Assembly (NCBI GenBank): GCA_964036665.1
Contig: OZ038531.1
Coordinates: 12,276,168-12,340,167 of the forward strand
DNA length: 64,000 nucleotides
Direction of reading: 5' to 3'
Source: Gordius sp. MW1
Lineage: Eukaryota > Nematomorpha > Gordioida > Gordea > Gordiidae
Position numbers and translations under genes: made by a program. The notes beneath the pieces are model-generated. The model ran no database searches. It had not been told where the DNA came from and worked only from the letters and a program-made list of their open reading frames with translations. Shown here piece after piece: positions 1-12,715 of this stretch; position 1 is the first letter of the stretch; each line of letters begins with the position of its first letter.

Positions 1-350
1 CTATAAAACGTTGTCTTTTGTCAAAATGATAGTTCTCGCAGCTTAAAACCTCTTTTCGGAAGTAAATAGAGGATAATAGGATTCTCAAATTGGCTTACTT
101 TTATATATTTTTTCATGCTCTTTCACATAGAATCAAAAAAAATAAATTTTTTTACCTCAAAATTTTTCACATATTTTTCTTTCAACCGTATGCATCCGAT
201 GAAAGTTGTCGTTTTCAGACGTGGTTTCGATGATAAAAAGTAAAAATTTATCAGAATCAGAAAACTATTACTTTGAAATCATAATCGCATAGAGCAGTTT
301 TCAAAAATTAAGCACTCACGTTGCGATACAACAAACTAATCGCAACAATA

Positions 351-1039
351 AAACGTTGTCTTTTGTCAAAATGATAGTTCTCGCAGCTGAAAACCTCTTT
401 TCGGAAGTAAATCGAGGATAATAGGATTCTCAAATTGGCTTACTTTTATATATTTTTTTATGCTCTTTTACATAGAATCGAAAAAAATAAATATTTTACC
501 TCTAAATTTTTCACATATTTTTCTTTCAACCGTATGCATCCGATGAAAGTTGTCGTTTTCATACGTGGTTTCGATGATAAAAAGTAAAAATTTATCAGAA
601 TCAGAAAACTATTACTTTGAAATCATAATCGCATAGAGCAGTTTTCAAAAATTAAGCACTCACGTTGCGATACAACAAACTAATCGCAGCAATAAAACGT
701 TGTCTTTTGTCAAAATGATAGTTCTCGCAGCTTAAAACCTCTTTTCGGAAGTAAATCGAGGATAATAAGATTCTCAAATTGGCTTACTTTTATATATTTT
801 TTCATGCTCTTTCACATAGAATCGAAAAAAATAAATATTTTTACCTCAAACTTTTTCACATATTTTTCTTTCAACCGTACGCATCCGATGAAAGTTGTCG
901 TTTTCAGACGTGGTTTCGATGATAAAAAGTAAAAATTTATCAGAATCAGAAAACTATTACTTTAAAATCATGATCGCATAGTGCATTTTTGAAAAATTAA
1001 GCACTCACGTTGCGATACAACAAACTAATCGCAACAATA
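351..1039 (+). repeat. two-monomer segment matching 4826-5509
   Basis: The pair consists of a monomer with a TTTTCATACGTGG variant followed by one with AATAAGATTCTC, CCTCAAACTTTTTCAC, CCGTACGCATCC and GCATAGTGCATTTTTG. The same pair in the same order lies about 4.47 kb (13 monomers) downstream and recurs many times later, for example at 15119-15805, 17176-17862 and 21642-22328. It is a stable building block of several HORs. The match was made from diagnostic variants by eye. Confidence 0.65.
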
Positions 1040-3103
1040 AAACGTTGTCTTTTGTCAAAATGATAGTTCTCGCACCTTAAAACCTCTTTTCGGAAGTAAA
1101 TCGAGGATAATAGGATTCTCAAATTGGCTTACTTTTATATATTTTTTCATGCTCTTTCACATAGAATCAAAAAAAATAAATATTTTTACCTCAAAATTTT
1201 TCACATATTTTTCTTTCAACCGTATGCATCCGATGAAAGTTGTCGTTTTCAGACGTGGTTTCGATGATAAAAAGTAAAAATTTATCAGAATCAGAAAACT
1301 ATTACTTTGAAATCATAATCGCATAGAGCAGTTTTCAAAAATTAAGCACTCACGTTGCGATCAAACAAACTAATCGCAACAATAAAACGTTGTCTTTTGT
1401 CAAAATGATAGTTCTCGCAGCTTAAAACCTCTTTTCGGAAGTAAATCGAGGATAATAGGATTCTCAAATTGGCTTATTTTATATTTTTTTATGCTCTTTT
1501 ACATAGAATTGAAAAAAATAAATATTTTACCTCTAAATTTTTCACATATTTTTCTTTGAACCGTATTCATCCGATGAAAGTTGTCGTTTTCAGACGTGGT
1601 TTCCATGATAAAAAGTAAAAATTTATCAGAATCAGAAAACTATTACTTTGAAATCATAATCGCATAGAGCAGTTTTCAAAAATTAAGCACTCACGTTGCG
1701 ATACAACAAACTAATCGCAACAATAAAACGTTGTCTTTTGTCAAAATGATAGTTCTCGCAGCTTAAAACCTCTTTTCGGAAGTAAATCGAGGATAATAGG
1801 ATTCTCAAATTGGCTTACTTTTATATATTTTTTCATGCTCTTTCACATAGAATCGAAAAAAATAAATATTTTTACCTTAAAATTTTTCACATATTTTTCT
1901 TTCAACCGTATGCATCCGATGAAAGTTGTCGTTTTCAGACGTGGTTTCGATGATAAAAAGTAAAAATTTATCAGAATCAGAAAACTATTACTTTGAAATC
2001 ATAATCGCATAGAGCAGTTTTGAAAAATTAAGCACTCAAGTTGCGATACAACAAACTAATCGCAACAATAAAACGTTGTCTTTTGTCAAAATGATAGTTC
2101 TCGCAGCTTAAAACCTCTTTTCGGAAGTAAATCGAGGATAATAGGATTCTCAAATTGGCTTACTTTTATATATTTTTTCATGCTCTTTCACATAGAATCA
2201 AAAAAAATAAATATTTTTACCTCAAAATTTTTCACATATTTTTCTTTCAACCGTATGCATCCGATGAAAGTTGTCGTTTTCAGACGTGGTTTCGATGATA
2301 AAAAGTAAAAATTTATCAGAATCAGAAAACTATTACTTTGAAATCATAATCGCATCGAGCAGTTTTCAAAAATTAAGCACTCACGTTGCGATCAAACAAA
2401 CTAATCGCAACAATAAAACGTTGTCTTTTGTCAAAATGATAGTTCTCGCAGCTTAAAACCTCTTTTCGGAAGTAAATCGAGGATAATAGGATTCTCAAAT
2501 TGGCTTATTTTATATATTTTTTTATGCTCTTTTACATAGAATTGAAAAAAATAAATATTTTACCTCTAAATTTTTCACATATTTTTCTTTGAACCGTATT
2601 CATCCGATGAAAGTTGTCGTTTTCAGACGTGGTTTCCATGATAAAAAGTAAAAATTTATCAGAATCAGAAAACTATTACTTTGAAATCATAATCGCATAG
2701 AGCAGTTTTCAAAAATTAAGCACTCACGTTGCGATACAACAAACTAATCGCAACAATAAAACGTTGTCTTTTGTCAAAATGATAGTTCTCGCAGCTTAAA
2801 ACCTCTTTTCGGAAGTAAATCGAGGATAATAGGATTCTCAAATTGGCTTACTTTTATATATTTTTTCATGCTCTTTCACATAGAATCGAAAAAAATAAAT
2901 ATTTTTACCTTAAAATTTTTCACATATTTTTCTTTCAACCGTATGCATCCGATGAAAGTTGTCGTTCTCAGACGTGGTTTCGATGATAAAAAGTAAAAAT
3001 TTATCAGAATCAGAAAACTATTACTTTGAAATCATAATCGCATAGAGCAGTTTTCAAAAATTAAGCACTCACGTTGCGATACAACAAACTAATCGCAACA
3101 ATA
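1040..3103 (+). repeat. 3-monomer tandem duplication (about 1.03 kb unit)
   Basis: Units 1040-2070 and 2071-3103 have the same order of three subfamilies. First comes a monomer with AATCAAAAAAAATAAAT and the GATCAAACAAAC spacer. The second carries TTATTTTATAT, GAATTGAAAAAA and GAACCGTATTCATCC. The third has TTTTTACCTTAAAATTT. The two copies differ at few positions. The pattern is not continued beyond 3104, so it looks like a local duplication and not a long-lived HOR. Confidence 0.8.
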
Positions 3104-5482
3104 AAACGTTGTCTTTTGTCAAAATGATAGTTCTCGCAGCTTAAAACCTCTTTTCGGAAGTAAATCGAGGATAATAGGATTCTCAAATTGGCTTACTTTT
3201 ATATATTATTTCATGCTCTTTCACATAGAATCGAAAAAAATAAATATTTTTACCTCAAAATTTTTCACATGTTTTTCTTTCAACCGTATGCATCCGATGA
3301 AAGTTGTCGTTTTCAGACGTGGTTTCGATGATAAAAAGTAAAAATTTGTCAGAATCAGAAAACTATTACTTTGAAATCATAATCGCATAGAGCAGTTTTC
3401 AAAAATTAAGCACTCACGTTGCGATACAACAAACTAATCGCAACAATAAAACGTTGTCTTTTGTCAAAATGAATAGATCTGGCAGCTTAAAACCTCTTTT
3501 CGGAAGTAAATCGAGGATAATAGGATTCTCAAATTGGCTTACTTTTATATATTTTTTCATGCTCTTTCACATAGAATCGAAAAAAATAAATATTTTTACC
3601 TCAAAATTTTTCTCATATTTTTCTTTCAACCGTATTCATCCTATGAAAGTTGTCGTTTTCAGACGTGGTTTCCATGATAAAAAGTAAAAATTTATCAGAA
3701 TCAGAAAACTATTACTTTGAAATCATAATCGCATAGAGCAGTTTTCAAAAATTAAGCACTCACGTTGCGATACAACAAACTAATCGCAACAATAAAACGT
3801 TGTCTTTTGTCAAAATGATAGTTCTCGCAGCTTAAAACCTCTTTTCGGAAGTAAATCGAGGATAATAGGATTCTCAACTTGGCTTACTTTTATATATTTT
3901 TTCATGCTCTTTCACATAGAATCGAAAAAAATAAATATTTTTACCTCAAAATTTTTCACATATTTTTCTTTCAACCGTATGCATCCGATGAAAGTTGTCG
4001 TTTTCAGACGTGGTTTCGATGATAAAAAGTAAAAATTTATCAGAATCAGAAAACTATTACTTTGAAATCATAATCGCATAGAGCAGTTTTCAAAAATTAA
4101 GCACTCACGTTGCGATACAACAAACTAATCGCAACAATAAAACGTTGTCTTTTGTCAAAATGATAGTTCTCGCAGCTTAAAACCTCTTTTCGGAAGTAAA
4201 TCGAGGATAATAGGATTCTCAAATTGGCTTACTTTTATATATTTTTTCATGCTCTTTTACATAGAATCGAAAAAAATAAATATTTTTACCTCAAAATTTT
4301 TCACATATTTTTCTTTCAACCGTATGCATCCGATGAAAGTTGTCGTTTTCAGACGTGGTTTCGATGATAAAAAGTAAAAATTTATCAGAATCAGAAAACT
4401 ATTACTTTAAAATCATGATCGCATTTTGAAAAATTAAGCACTCACGTTGCGATACAACAAAATAATCGCAACAATAAAACGTTGTCTTTTGTCAAAATGA
4501 TAGTTCTCGCAGCTTAAAACCTACTTTTCGGAAGTAAATCGAGGATAATAGGATTCTCAAATTGGCTTACTTTTATATATTTTTTCATGCTCTTTCACAT
4601 AGAATCAAAAAAAAATAAATATTTTTACCTCAAAATTTTTCACATATTTTTCTTTCAACCGTATGCATCCGATGAAAGTTGTCGTTTTCAGACGTGGTTT
4701 TGATGATAAAAAGTAAAAATTTATCAGAATCAGAAAACTATTACTTTGAAATCATAATCGCATAGAGCAGTTTTCAAAAATTAAGCACTCACGTTGCGAT
4801 ACAACAAACTAATCGCAACAATAAAACGTTGTCTTTTGTCAAAATGATAGTTCTCGCAGCTTAAAACCTCTTTTCGGAAGTAAATCGAGGATAATAGGAT
4901 TCTCAAATTGGCTTACTTTTATATATTTTTTTATGCTCTTTCACATAGAATCGAAAAAAATAAATATTTTACCTCAAAATTTTTCACATATTTTTCTTTC
5001 AACCGTATGCATCCGATGAAAGTTGTCGTTTTCATACGTGGTTTCGATGATAAAAAGTAAAAATTTATCAGAATCAGAAAACTATTACTTTGAAATCATA
5101 ATCGCATAGAGCAGTTTTCAAAATTAAGCACTCACGTTGCGATACAACAAACTAATCGCAACAATAAAACGTTGTCTTTTGTCAAAATTAGTTCTCGCAG
5201 CTTAAAACCTCTTTTCGGAAGTAAATCGAGGATAATAAGATTCTCAAATTGGCTTACTTTTATATATTTTTTCATGCTCTTTCACATAGAATCGAAAAAA
5301 ATAAATATTTTTACCTCAAACTTTTTCACATATTTTTCTTTCAACCGTACGCATCCGATGAAAGTTGTCGTTTTCAGACGTGGTTTCGATGATAAAAAGT
5401 AAAAATTTATCAGAATCAGAAAACTATTACTTTAAAATCATGATCGCATAGTGCATTTTTGAAAAATTAAGCACTCACGTTG

Positions 5483-5509
5483 CGATACAACAAACTAATC
5501 GCAACAATA
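5483..5509 (+). other. perfect 8-bp dyad of the monomer (representative copy)
   Basis: GTTGCGAT and ATCGCAAC are exact reverse complements separated by 11 bases (ACAACAAACTA). The same arrangement ends nearly every monomer in the window. In the CAAACAAACTA subfamily the spacer sequence changes but its length stays 11. Exceptions I noticed are monomers with CTAAACGCAAC (near 12703 and 14763), ATCGTAAC (near 35371, 39485, 42914, 49447) and a few single changes. It could extrude as a hairpin or bind a dimeric protein. No function is known to me. Confidence 0.85.
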
Positions 5510-5853
5510 AAACGTTGTCTTTTGTCAAAATGATAGTTCTCGCAGCTTAAAACCTCTTTTCGGAAGTAAATCGAGGATAATAGGATTCTCAAATTGGCTT
5601 ACTTTTATATATTTTTTCATGCTCTTTCACATAGAATAAAAAAATTAATATTTTACCTCAAAATTTTTCACATATTTTTCTTTCAACCGTATGCATCCGA
5701 TGAAAGTTGTCGTTTTCATACGTGGTTTCGATGATAAAAAGTAAAAATTTATCAGAATCAGAAAACTATTACTTTGAAATCATAATCGCATAGAGCAGTT
5801 TTCAAAAATTAAGCACTCACGTTGCGATACAACAAACTAATCGCAACAATAAA
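5510..5853 (+). repeat. representative satellite monomer (unit phase used here)
   Basis: One unit in the phase used for all monomer coordinates. In order it contains: AAACGTTGTC box (1-10); CTCGCAGCTTAAAACC (about 30-45); TTTTCGGAAGTAAATCGAGG (about 48-67); a 90-bp stretch of alternating T and A tracts (about 100-185); CCGTATGCATCCGATGAAAG (about 181-200); GTTGTCGTTTTCAGACGTGG; a 7-bp dyad AAAGTAA...TTACTTT; ATCGCATAGAGCAG or its GTGCATTTTTG variant; and an 8-bp dyad GTTGCGAT...ATCGCAAC just before the next unit. The phase is arbitrary because the array is continuous. Length is close to two nucleosome repeats, which many satellites share. Confidence 0.9.
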
Positions 5854-8800
5854 ACGTTGTCTTTTGTCAAAATGATAGTTCTCGCAGCTTAAAACCTCTT
5901 TTCGGAAGTAAATCGAGGATAATAAGATTCTCAAATTGGCTTACTTTTATATATTTTTTCATGCTCTTTTACATAGAATCGAAAAAAATAAATATTTTAC
6001 CTCAAAATTTTTCACATATTTTTCTTTCAACCGTATGCATCCGATGAAAGTTGTCGTTTTCAGACGTGGTTTCGATGATAAAAAGTAAAAATTTATCAGA
6101 ATCAGAAAACTATTACTTTGAAATTATAATCGCATAGAGCAGTTTTCAAAAATTAAGCACTCACGTTGCGATACAACAAACTAATCGCAACAATAAAACG
6201 TTGTCTTTTGTCAAAATGATAGTTCTCGCAGCTTAAAACCCCTTTTCGGAAGTAAATCGAGGATAATAGGATTCTCAAATTGGCTTACTTTTATATATTT
6301 TTTCATGCTCTTTCACATAGAATCAAAAAAAAAAATATTTTACCTCAAAATTTTTCACATATTTTTCTTTCAACCGTATGCATCCGATGAAAGTTGTCGT
6401 TTTCAGACGTGGTTTCGATGATAAAAAGTAAAAATTTATCAGAATCAGAAAACTATTACTTTGAAATCATAATCGCATAGAGCAGTTTTCAAAAATTAAG
6501 CACTCACGTTGCGATACAACAAACTAATCGCAACAATAAAACGTTGTCTTTTGTCAAAATGATAGTTCTCGCAGCTTAAAACCTCTTTTCGGAAGTAAAT
6601 CGAGGATAATAGGATTCTCAAATTGGCTTACTTTTATATATTTTTTTATGCTCTTTTACATAGAATCGAAAAAAATAAATATTTTACCTCTAAATTTTTC
6701 ACATATTTTTCTTTGAACCGTATTCATCCGATGAAAGTTGTCGTTTTCAGACGTGGTTTCCATGAAAAAGGAAAAATTTATCAGAATCAGAAAACTATTA
6801 CTTTAAAATCATGATCGCAGAGAGCAGTTTTCAAAAATTAAGCACTCACGTTGCGATACAACAAACTAATCGCAACAATAAAACGTTGTCTTTTGTTAAA
6901 ATGATAGTTCTCGCAGCTTAAAACCTCTTTTCGGAAGTAAATCGAGGATAATAAGATTCTCAAATTGGCTTACTTTTATATATTTTTTCATGCTCTTTCA
7001 CATAGAATCAAAAAAAATAAATATTTTTACCTCAAACTTTTTCACATATTTTTCTTTCTACCGTATGCATCCGACGAAAGGTGTCGTTTTCAGACATGGT
7101 TTCTATGATCCCAAGTAAAAATTTATCAGAATCTGAAAACTATTACTTTGAAATCATGATCGCATAGAGCCATTTTCAAAAATTAAGCACTCACGTTGCG
7201 ATACAACAAACTAATCGCAACTATAAAACGTTGTCTTTTGTCAAAATGATAGTTCTCGCAGCTTAAAACCTCTTTTCGGAAGTAAATCGAGGATAATAGG
7301 ATTCTCAAATTGGCTTACTTTTATATATTTTTTCATGCTCTTTCACATAGAATCGAAAAAAATAAATATTTTTACCTCAAAATTTTTCACATATTTTTCT
7401 TTCAACCGTATGCATCCGATGAAAGTTGTCGTTTTCAGACGTGGTTTCGATGATAAAAAGTAAAAATTTATCAGAATCAGAAAACTATTACTTTGAAATC
7501 ATAATCGCATAGAGCAGTTTTCAAAAATTAAGCACTCACGTTGCGATACAACAAACTAATCGCAACAATAAAACGTTGTCTTTTGTCAAAATGATAGTTC
7601 TCGCAGCTTAAAACCTCTTTTCGGAAGTAAATCGAGGATAATAGGATTCTCAAATTGGCTTACTTTTATATATTTTTTCATGCTCTTTCACATAGAATCA
7701 AAAAAAATAAATATTTTATCTCAAAATTTTTCACATATTTTTCTTTCAACCGTATGCATCCGATGAAAGTTGTCGTTTTCATACGTGGTTTCGATGATAA
7801 AAAGTAAAAATTTATCAGAATCAGAAAACTATTACTTTGAAATCATAATCGCATAGAGCAGTTTTCAAAAATTAAGCACTCACGTTGCGATACAACAAAC
7901 TAATCGCAACAATAAAACGTTGTCTTTTGTCAAAATGATAGTTCTCGCAGCTTAAAACCTCTTTTCGGAAGTAAATCGAGGATAATAAGATTCTCAAATT
8001 GGCTTACTTTTATATATTTTTTCATGCTCTTTTACATAGAATCGAAAAAAATAAATATTTTACCTCAAAATTTTTCACATATTTTTCTTTCAACCGTATG
8101 CATCCGATGAAAGTTGTCGTTTTCAGACGTGGTTTCGATGATAAAAAGTAAAAATTTATCAGAATCAGAAAACTATTACTTTGAAATCATAATCGCATAG
8201 AGCAGTTTTCAAAAATTAAGCACTCACGTTGCGATACAACAAACTAATCGCAACAATAAAACGTTGTCTTTTGTCAAAATGATAGTTCTCGCAGCTTAAA
8301 ACCCCTTTTCGGAAGTAAATCGAGGATAATAGGATTCTCAAATTGGCTTACTTTTATATATTTTTTCATGCTCTTTCACATAGAATCAAAAAAAAATATT
8401 TTACCTCAAAATTTTTCACATATTTTTCTTTCAACCGTATGCATCCGATGAAAGTTGTCGTTTTCAGACGTGGTTTCGATGATAAAAAGTAAAAATTTAT
8501 CAGAATCAGAAAACTATTACTTTGAAATCATAATCGCATAGAGCAGTTTTCAAAAATTAAGCACTCACGTTGCGATACAACAAACTAATCGCAACAATAA
8601 AACGTTGTCTTTTGTCAAAATGATAGTTCTCGCAGCTTAAAACCTCTTTTCGGAAGTAAATCGAGGATAATAGGATTCTCAAATTGGCTTACTTTTATAT
8701 ATTTTTTTATGCTCTTTTACATAGAATCGAAAAAAATAAAAATTTTACCTCTAAATTTTTCACATATTTTTCTTTGAACCGTATTCATCCGATGAAAGTT

Positions 8801-9631
8801 GTCGTTTTTAGACGTGGTTTCCATGAAAAAGGAAAAATTTATCAGAATCAGAAAACTATTACTTTAAAATCATGATCGCAGAGAGCAGTTTTCAAAAATT
8901 AAGCACTCACGTTGCGATACAACAAACTAATCGCAACAATAAAACGTTGTCTTTTGTCAAAATGATAGTTCTCGCAGCTTAAAACCTCTTTTCGGAAGTA
9001 AATCGAGGATAATAAGATTCTCAAATTGGCTTACTTTTATATATTTTTTCATGCTCTTTCACATAGAATCGAAAAAAATAAATATTTTTACCTCAAACTT
9101 TTTCACATATTTTTCTTTCTACCGTATGCATCCGACGAAAGGTGTCGTTTTCAGACATGGTTTCTATGATCCCAAGTAAAAATTTATCAGAATCTGAAAA
9201 CTATTACTTTGAAATCATGATCGCATAGAGCCATTTTCAAAAATTAAGCACTCACGTTGCGATACAACAAACTAATCGCAACTATAAAACGTTGTCTTTT
9301 GTCAAAATGATAGTTCTCGCAGCTTAAAACCTCTTTTCGGAAGTAAATCGAGGATAATAGGATTCTCAAATTGGCTTACTTTTATATATTTTTTCATGCT
9401 CTTTCACATAGAATCGAAAAAAATAAATATTTTTACCTCAAAATTTTTCACATATTTTTCTTTCAACCGTATGCATCCGATGAAAGTTGTCGTTTTCAGA
9501 CGTGGTTTCGATGATAAAAAGTAAAAATTTATCAGAATCAGAAAACTATTACTTTGAAATCATAATCGCATAGAGCAGTTTTCAAAAATTAAGCACTCAC
9601 GTTGCGATACAACAAACTAATCGCAACAATA
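5510..9631 (+). repeat. 6-monomer higher-order repeat, two copies (2061 bp each)
   Basis: Copies at 5510-7570 and 7571-9631 have identical length and marker order: a CATACGTGG monomer, an AATAAGATTC monomer, an ACCCCTTTTCGG monomer with a long A run, a monomer ending CATGAAAAAGGAAAAATTT, a TTCTACCGTATGCATCCGACG monomer with GATCCCAAG, and a standard monomer. Markers recur 2061 bp apart (for example ACCCCTTTT at 6238 and 8301). A third, rearranged copy follows to about 11.7 kb: the CATGAAAAAGG monomer is doubled there (about 10541 and 10883) and one unit start has lost ATAAAA near 9970. Confidence 0.85.
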
Positions 9632-12600
9632 AAACGTTGTCTTTTGTCAAAATGATAGTTCTCGCAGCTTAAAACCTCTTTTCGGAAGTAAATCGAGGAT
9701 AATAGGATTCTCAAATTGGCTTACTTTTATATATTTTTTGATGCTCTTTCACATAGAATCGAAAAAAATAAATATTTTTACCTCAAAATTTTTCACATAT
9801 TTTTCTTTCAACCGTATGCATCCGATGAAAGTTGTCGTTTTCAGACGTGGTTTCGATGATAAAAAGTAAAAATTTATCAGAATCAGAAAACTATTACTTT
9901 AAAATCATGATCGCATAGAGCAGTTTTCAAAAATTAAGCACTCACGTTGCGATACAACAAACTAATCGCAACAACGTTGTCTTTTGTCAAAATGATAGTT
10001 CTCGCAGCTTAAAACCTCTTTTCGGAAGTAAATCGAGGATAATAAGATTCTCAAATTGGCTTCCTTTTATATATTTTTTCATGCTCTTTCACATAGAATC
10101 GAAAAAAATAAATATTTTTACCTCAAACTTTTTCACATATTTTTCTTTCAACAGTACGCATCCGATGAAAGTTGTCGTTTTCAGACGTGGTTTCGATGAT
10201 AAAAAGTAAAAATTTATCAGAATCAGAAAACTATTACTTTGAAATCATAATCGCATAGAGCAGTTTTCAAAAATTAAGCACTCACGTTGCGATACAACAA
10301 ACTAATCGCAACAATAAAACGTTGTCTTTTGTCAAAATGATAGTTCTCGCAGCTTAAAACCTCTTTTCGGAAGTAAATCGAGGATAATAGGATTCTCAAA
10401 TTGGCTTACTTTTATATATTTTTTATGCTCTTTTACATAGAATCGAAAAAAATAAATATTTTACCTCTAAATTTTTCACATATTTTTCTTTGAACCGTAT
10501 TCATCCGATGAAAGTTGTCGTTTTCAGACGTGGTTTCCATGAAAAAGGAAAAATTTATCAGAATCAGAAAACTATTACTTTAAAATCATAATCGCATAGA
10601 GCAGTTTTCAAAAATTAAGCACTCACGTTGCGATACAACAAACTAATCGCAACAATAAAACGTTGTCTTTTGTCAAAATGATAGTTCTCGCAGCTTAAAA
10701 CCTCTTTTCGGAAGTAAATCGAGGATAATAGGATTCTCAAATTGGCTTATTTTTATATATTTTTTTATGCTCTTTTACATAGAATCGAAAAAAATAAATA
10801 TTTTACCTCTAAATTTTTCACATATTTTTCTTTGAACCGTATTCATCCGATGAAAGTTGTCGTTTTCAGACGTGGTTTCCATGAAAAAGGAAAAATTTAT
10901 CAGAATCAGAAAACTATTACTTTAAAATCATAATCGCATAGAGCAGTTTTCAAAAATTAAGAACTCACGTTGCGATACAACAAACTAATCGCAACAATAA
11001 AACGTTGTCTTTTGTCAAAATGATAGTTCTCGCAGCTTAAAACCTCTTTTCGGAAGTAAATCGAGGATAATAAGATTCTCAAATTGGCTTACTTTTATAT
11101 ATTTTTTCATGCTCTTTTACATAAAATCGAAAAAAACAAATATTTTTACCTCAAAATTTTTCAAATATTTTTCTTTCTACCGTATGCATCCGACGAAAGG
11201 TGTCGTTTTCAGACATGGTTTCTATGATCCCAAGTAAAAATTTATCAGAATCTGAAAACTATTACTTTGAAATCATGATCGCATAGAGCCATTTTCAAAA
11301 ATTAAGCACTCACGTTGCGATACAACAAACTAATCGCAACTATAAAACGTTGTCTTTTGTCAAAATGATAGTTCTCGCAGCTTAAAACCTCTTTTCGGAA
11401 GTCAATCGAGGATAATAGGATTCTCAAATTGGCTTACTTTTATATATTTTTTTATGCTCTTTCACATAGAATCGAAAAAAATAAATATTTTTACCTCAAA
11501 ATTTTTCACATGTTTTTCTTTCAACCGTATGCATCCGATGAAAGTTGTCGTTTTCAGACGTGGTTTCGATGATAAAAAGTAAAAATTTATCAGAATCAGA
11601 AAACTATTACTTTGAAATCATAATCGCATAGAGCAGTTTTCAAAAATTAAGCACTCACGTTGCGATACAACAAACTAATCGCAACAATAAAACGTTGTCT
11701 TTTGTCAAAATGAATAGATCTGGCAGCTTAAAACCTCTTTTCGGAAGTAAATCGAGGATAATAGGATTCTCAAATTGGCTTACTTTTATATATTTTTTTA
11801 TGCTCTTTCACATAGAATCGAAAAAAATATATATTTTTACCTCAAAATTTTTCTCATATTTTTCTTTCAACCGTATGCATCCGATGAAAGTTGTCGTTTT
11901 CAGACGTGGTTTCGATGATAAAAAGTAAAAATTTATCAGAATCAGAAAACTATTACTTTAAAATCATGATCGCATAGTGCATTTTTGAAAAATTAAGCAC
12001 TCACGTTGCGATACAACAAACTAATCGCAACAATAAAACGTTGTCTTTTGTCAAAATGATAGTTCTCGCAGCTTAAAACCTCTTTTCGGAAGTAAATCGA
12101 GGATAATAGGATTCTCAAATTGGCTTATTTTATATATTTTTTTATGCTCTTTTACATAGAATTGAAAAAAATAAATATTTTACCTATAAATTTTTCACAT
12201 ATTTTTCTTTGAACCGTATTCATCCGATGAAAGTTGTCGTTTTCAGACGTGGTTTCCATGATAAAAAGTAAAAATTTATCAGAATCAGAAAACTATTACT
12301 TTGAAATCATAATCGCATAGAGCAGTTTTCAAAAATTAAGCACTCACGTTGCGATACAACAAACTAATCGCAACAATAAAACGTTGTCTTTTGTCAAAAT
12401 GATAGTTCTCGCAGCTTAAAACCTCTTTTCGGAAGTAAATCGAGGATAATAGGATTCTCAAATTGGCTTACTTTTATATATTTTTTCATGCTCTTTCACA
12501 TAGAATCGAAAAAAATAAATATTTTTACCTCAAAATTTTTCACATATTTTTCTTTCAACCGTATGCATCCGATGAAAGTTGTCGTTTTCAGACGTGGTTT

Positions 12601-12715
12601 CGATGATAAAAAGTAAAAATTTATCAGAATCAGAAAACTATTACTTTAAAATCATGATCGCATTTTGAAAAATTAAGCACTCACGTTGCGATACAACAAA
12701 CTAAACGCAACAATA
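9632..12715 (+). repeat. rearranged satellite stretch between two HOR blocks
   Basis: Nine monomers that borrow from the 6-mer to the left but not in its order. Two consecutive CATGAAAAAGG-type monomers are followed by one with ACATAAAATCGAAAAAAACAAAT, one with GAAGTCAATCGAGG and CACATGTTTTTC, then one with the gained AGATCT site (near 11717). The last monomer ends with the shortened junction ATCGCATTTTGAAAAATT near 12660. The order AAATCG / GTCAATCG / AGATCT is seen again at 34.7-35.6, 42.2-43.1 and 49.1-50.0 kb, so this is a reusable three-monomer cassette. Confidence 0.7.

Noticed and set aside
2271-2456. Open frames of 60-77 codons such as those beginning MSFSD, MSFVKM and MAYFYIF, recurring through the window
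   Set aside because: They fall at the same place in the monomer each time, vanish with single-base changes between neighbouring units, and show no domain, splice or promoter context. They are by-products of a non-coding satellite.
5556-5578. CENP-B-box-like words TTTCGGAAGTAAATCGAGG in the monomer
   Set aside because: Resembles the TTCG....A..CGGG pattern only loosely. The spacing between the halves is too long and CGGG is not present, so I do not call it a CENP-B box.
5632-5645. AATAAA words in each monomer as polyadenylation signals
   Set aside because: At 70% A+T this word is expected by chance, and it stands in the A-tract cluster with no transcript evidence. Only the pair in the LTRs is kept as a candidate.
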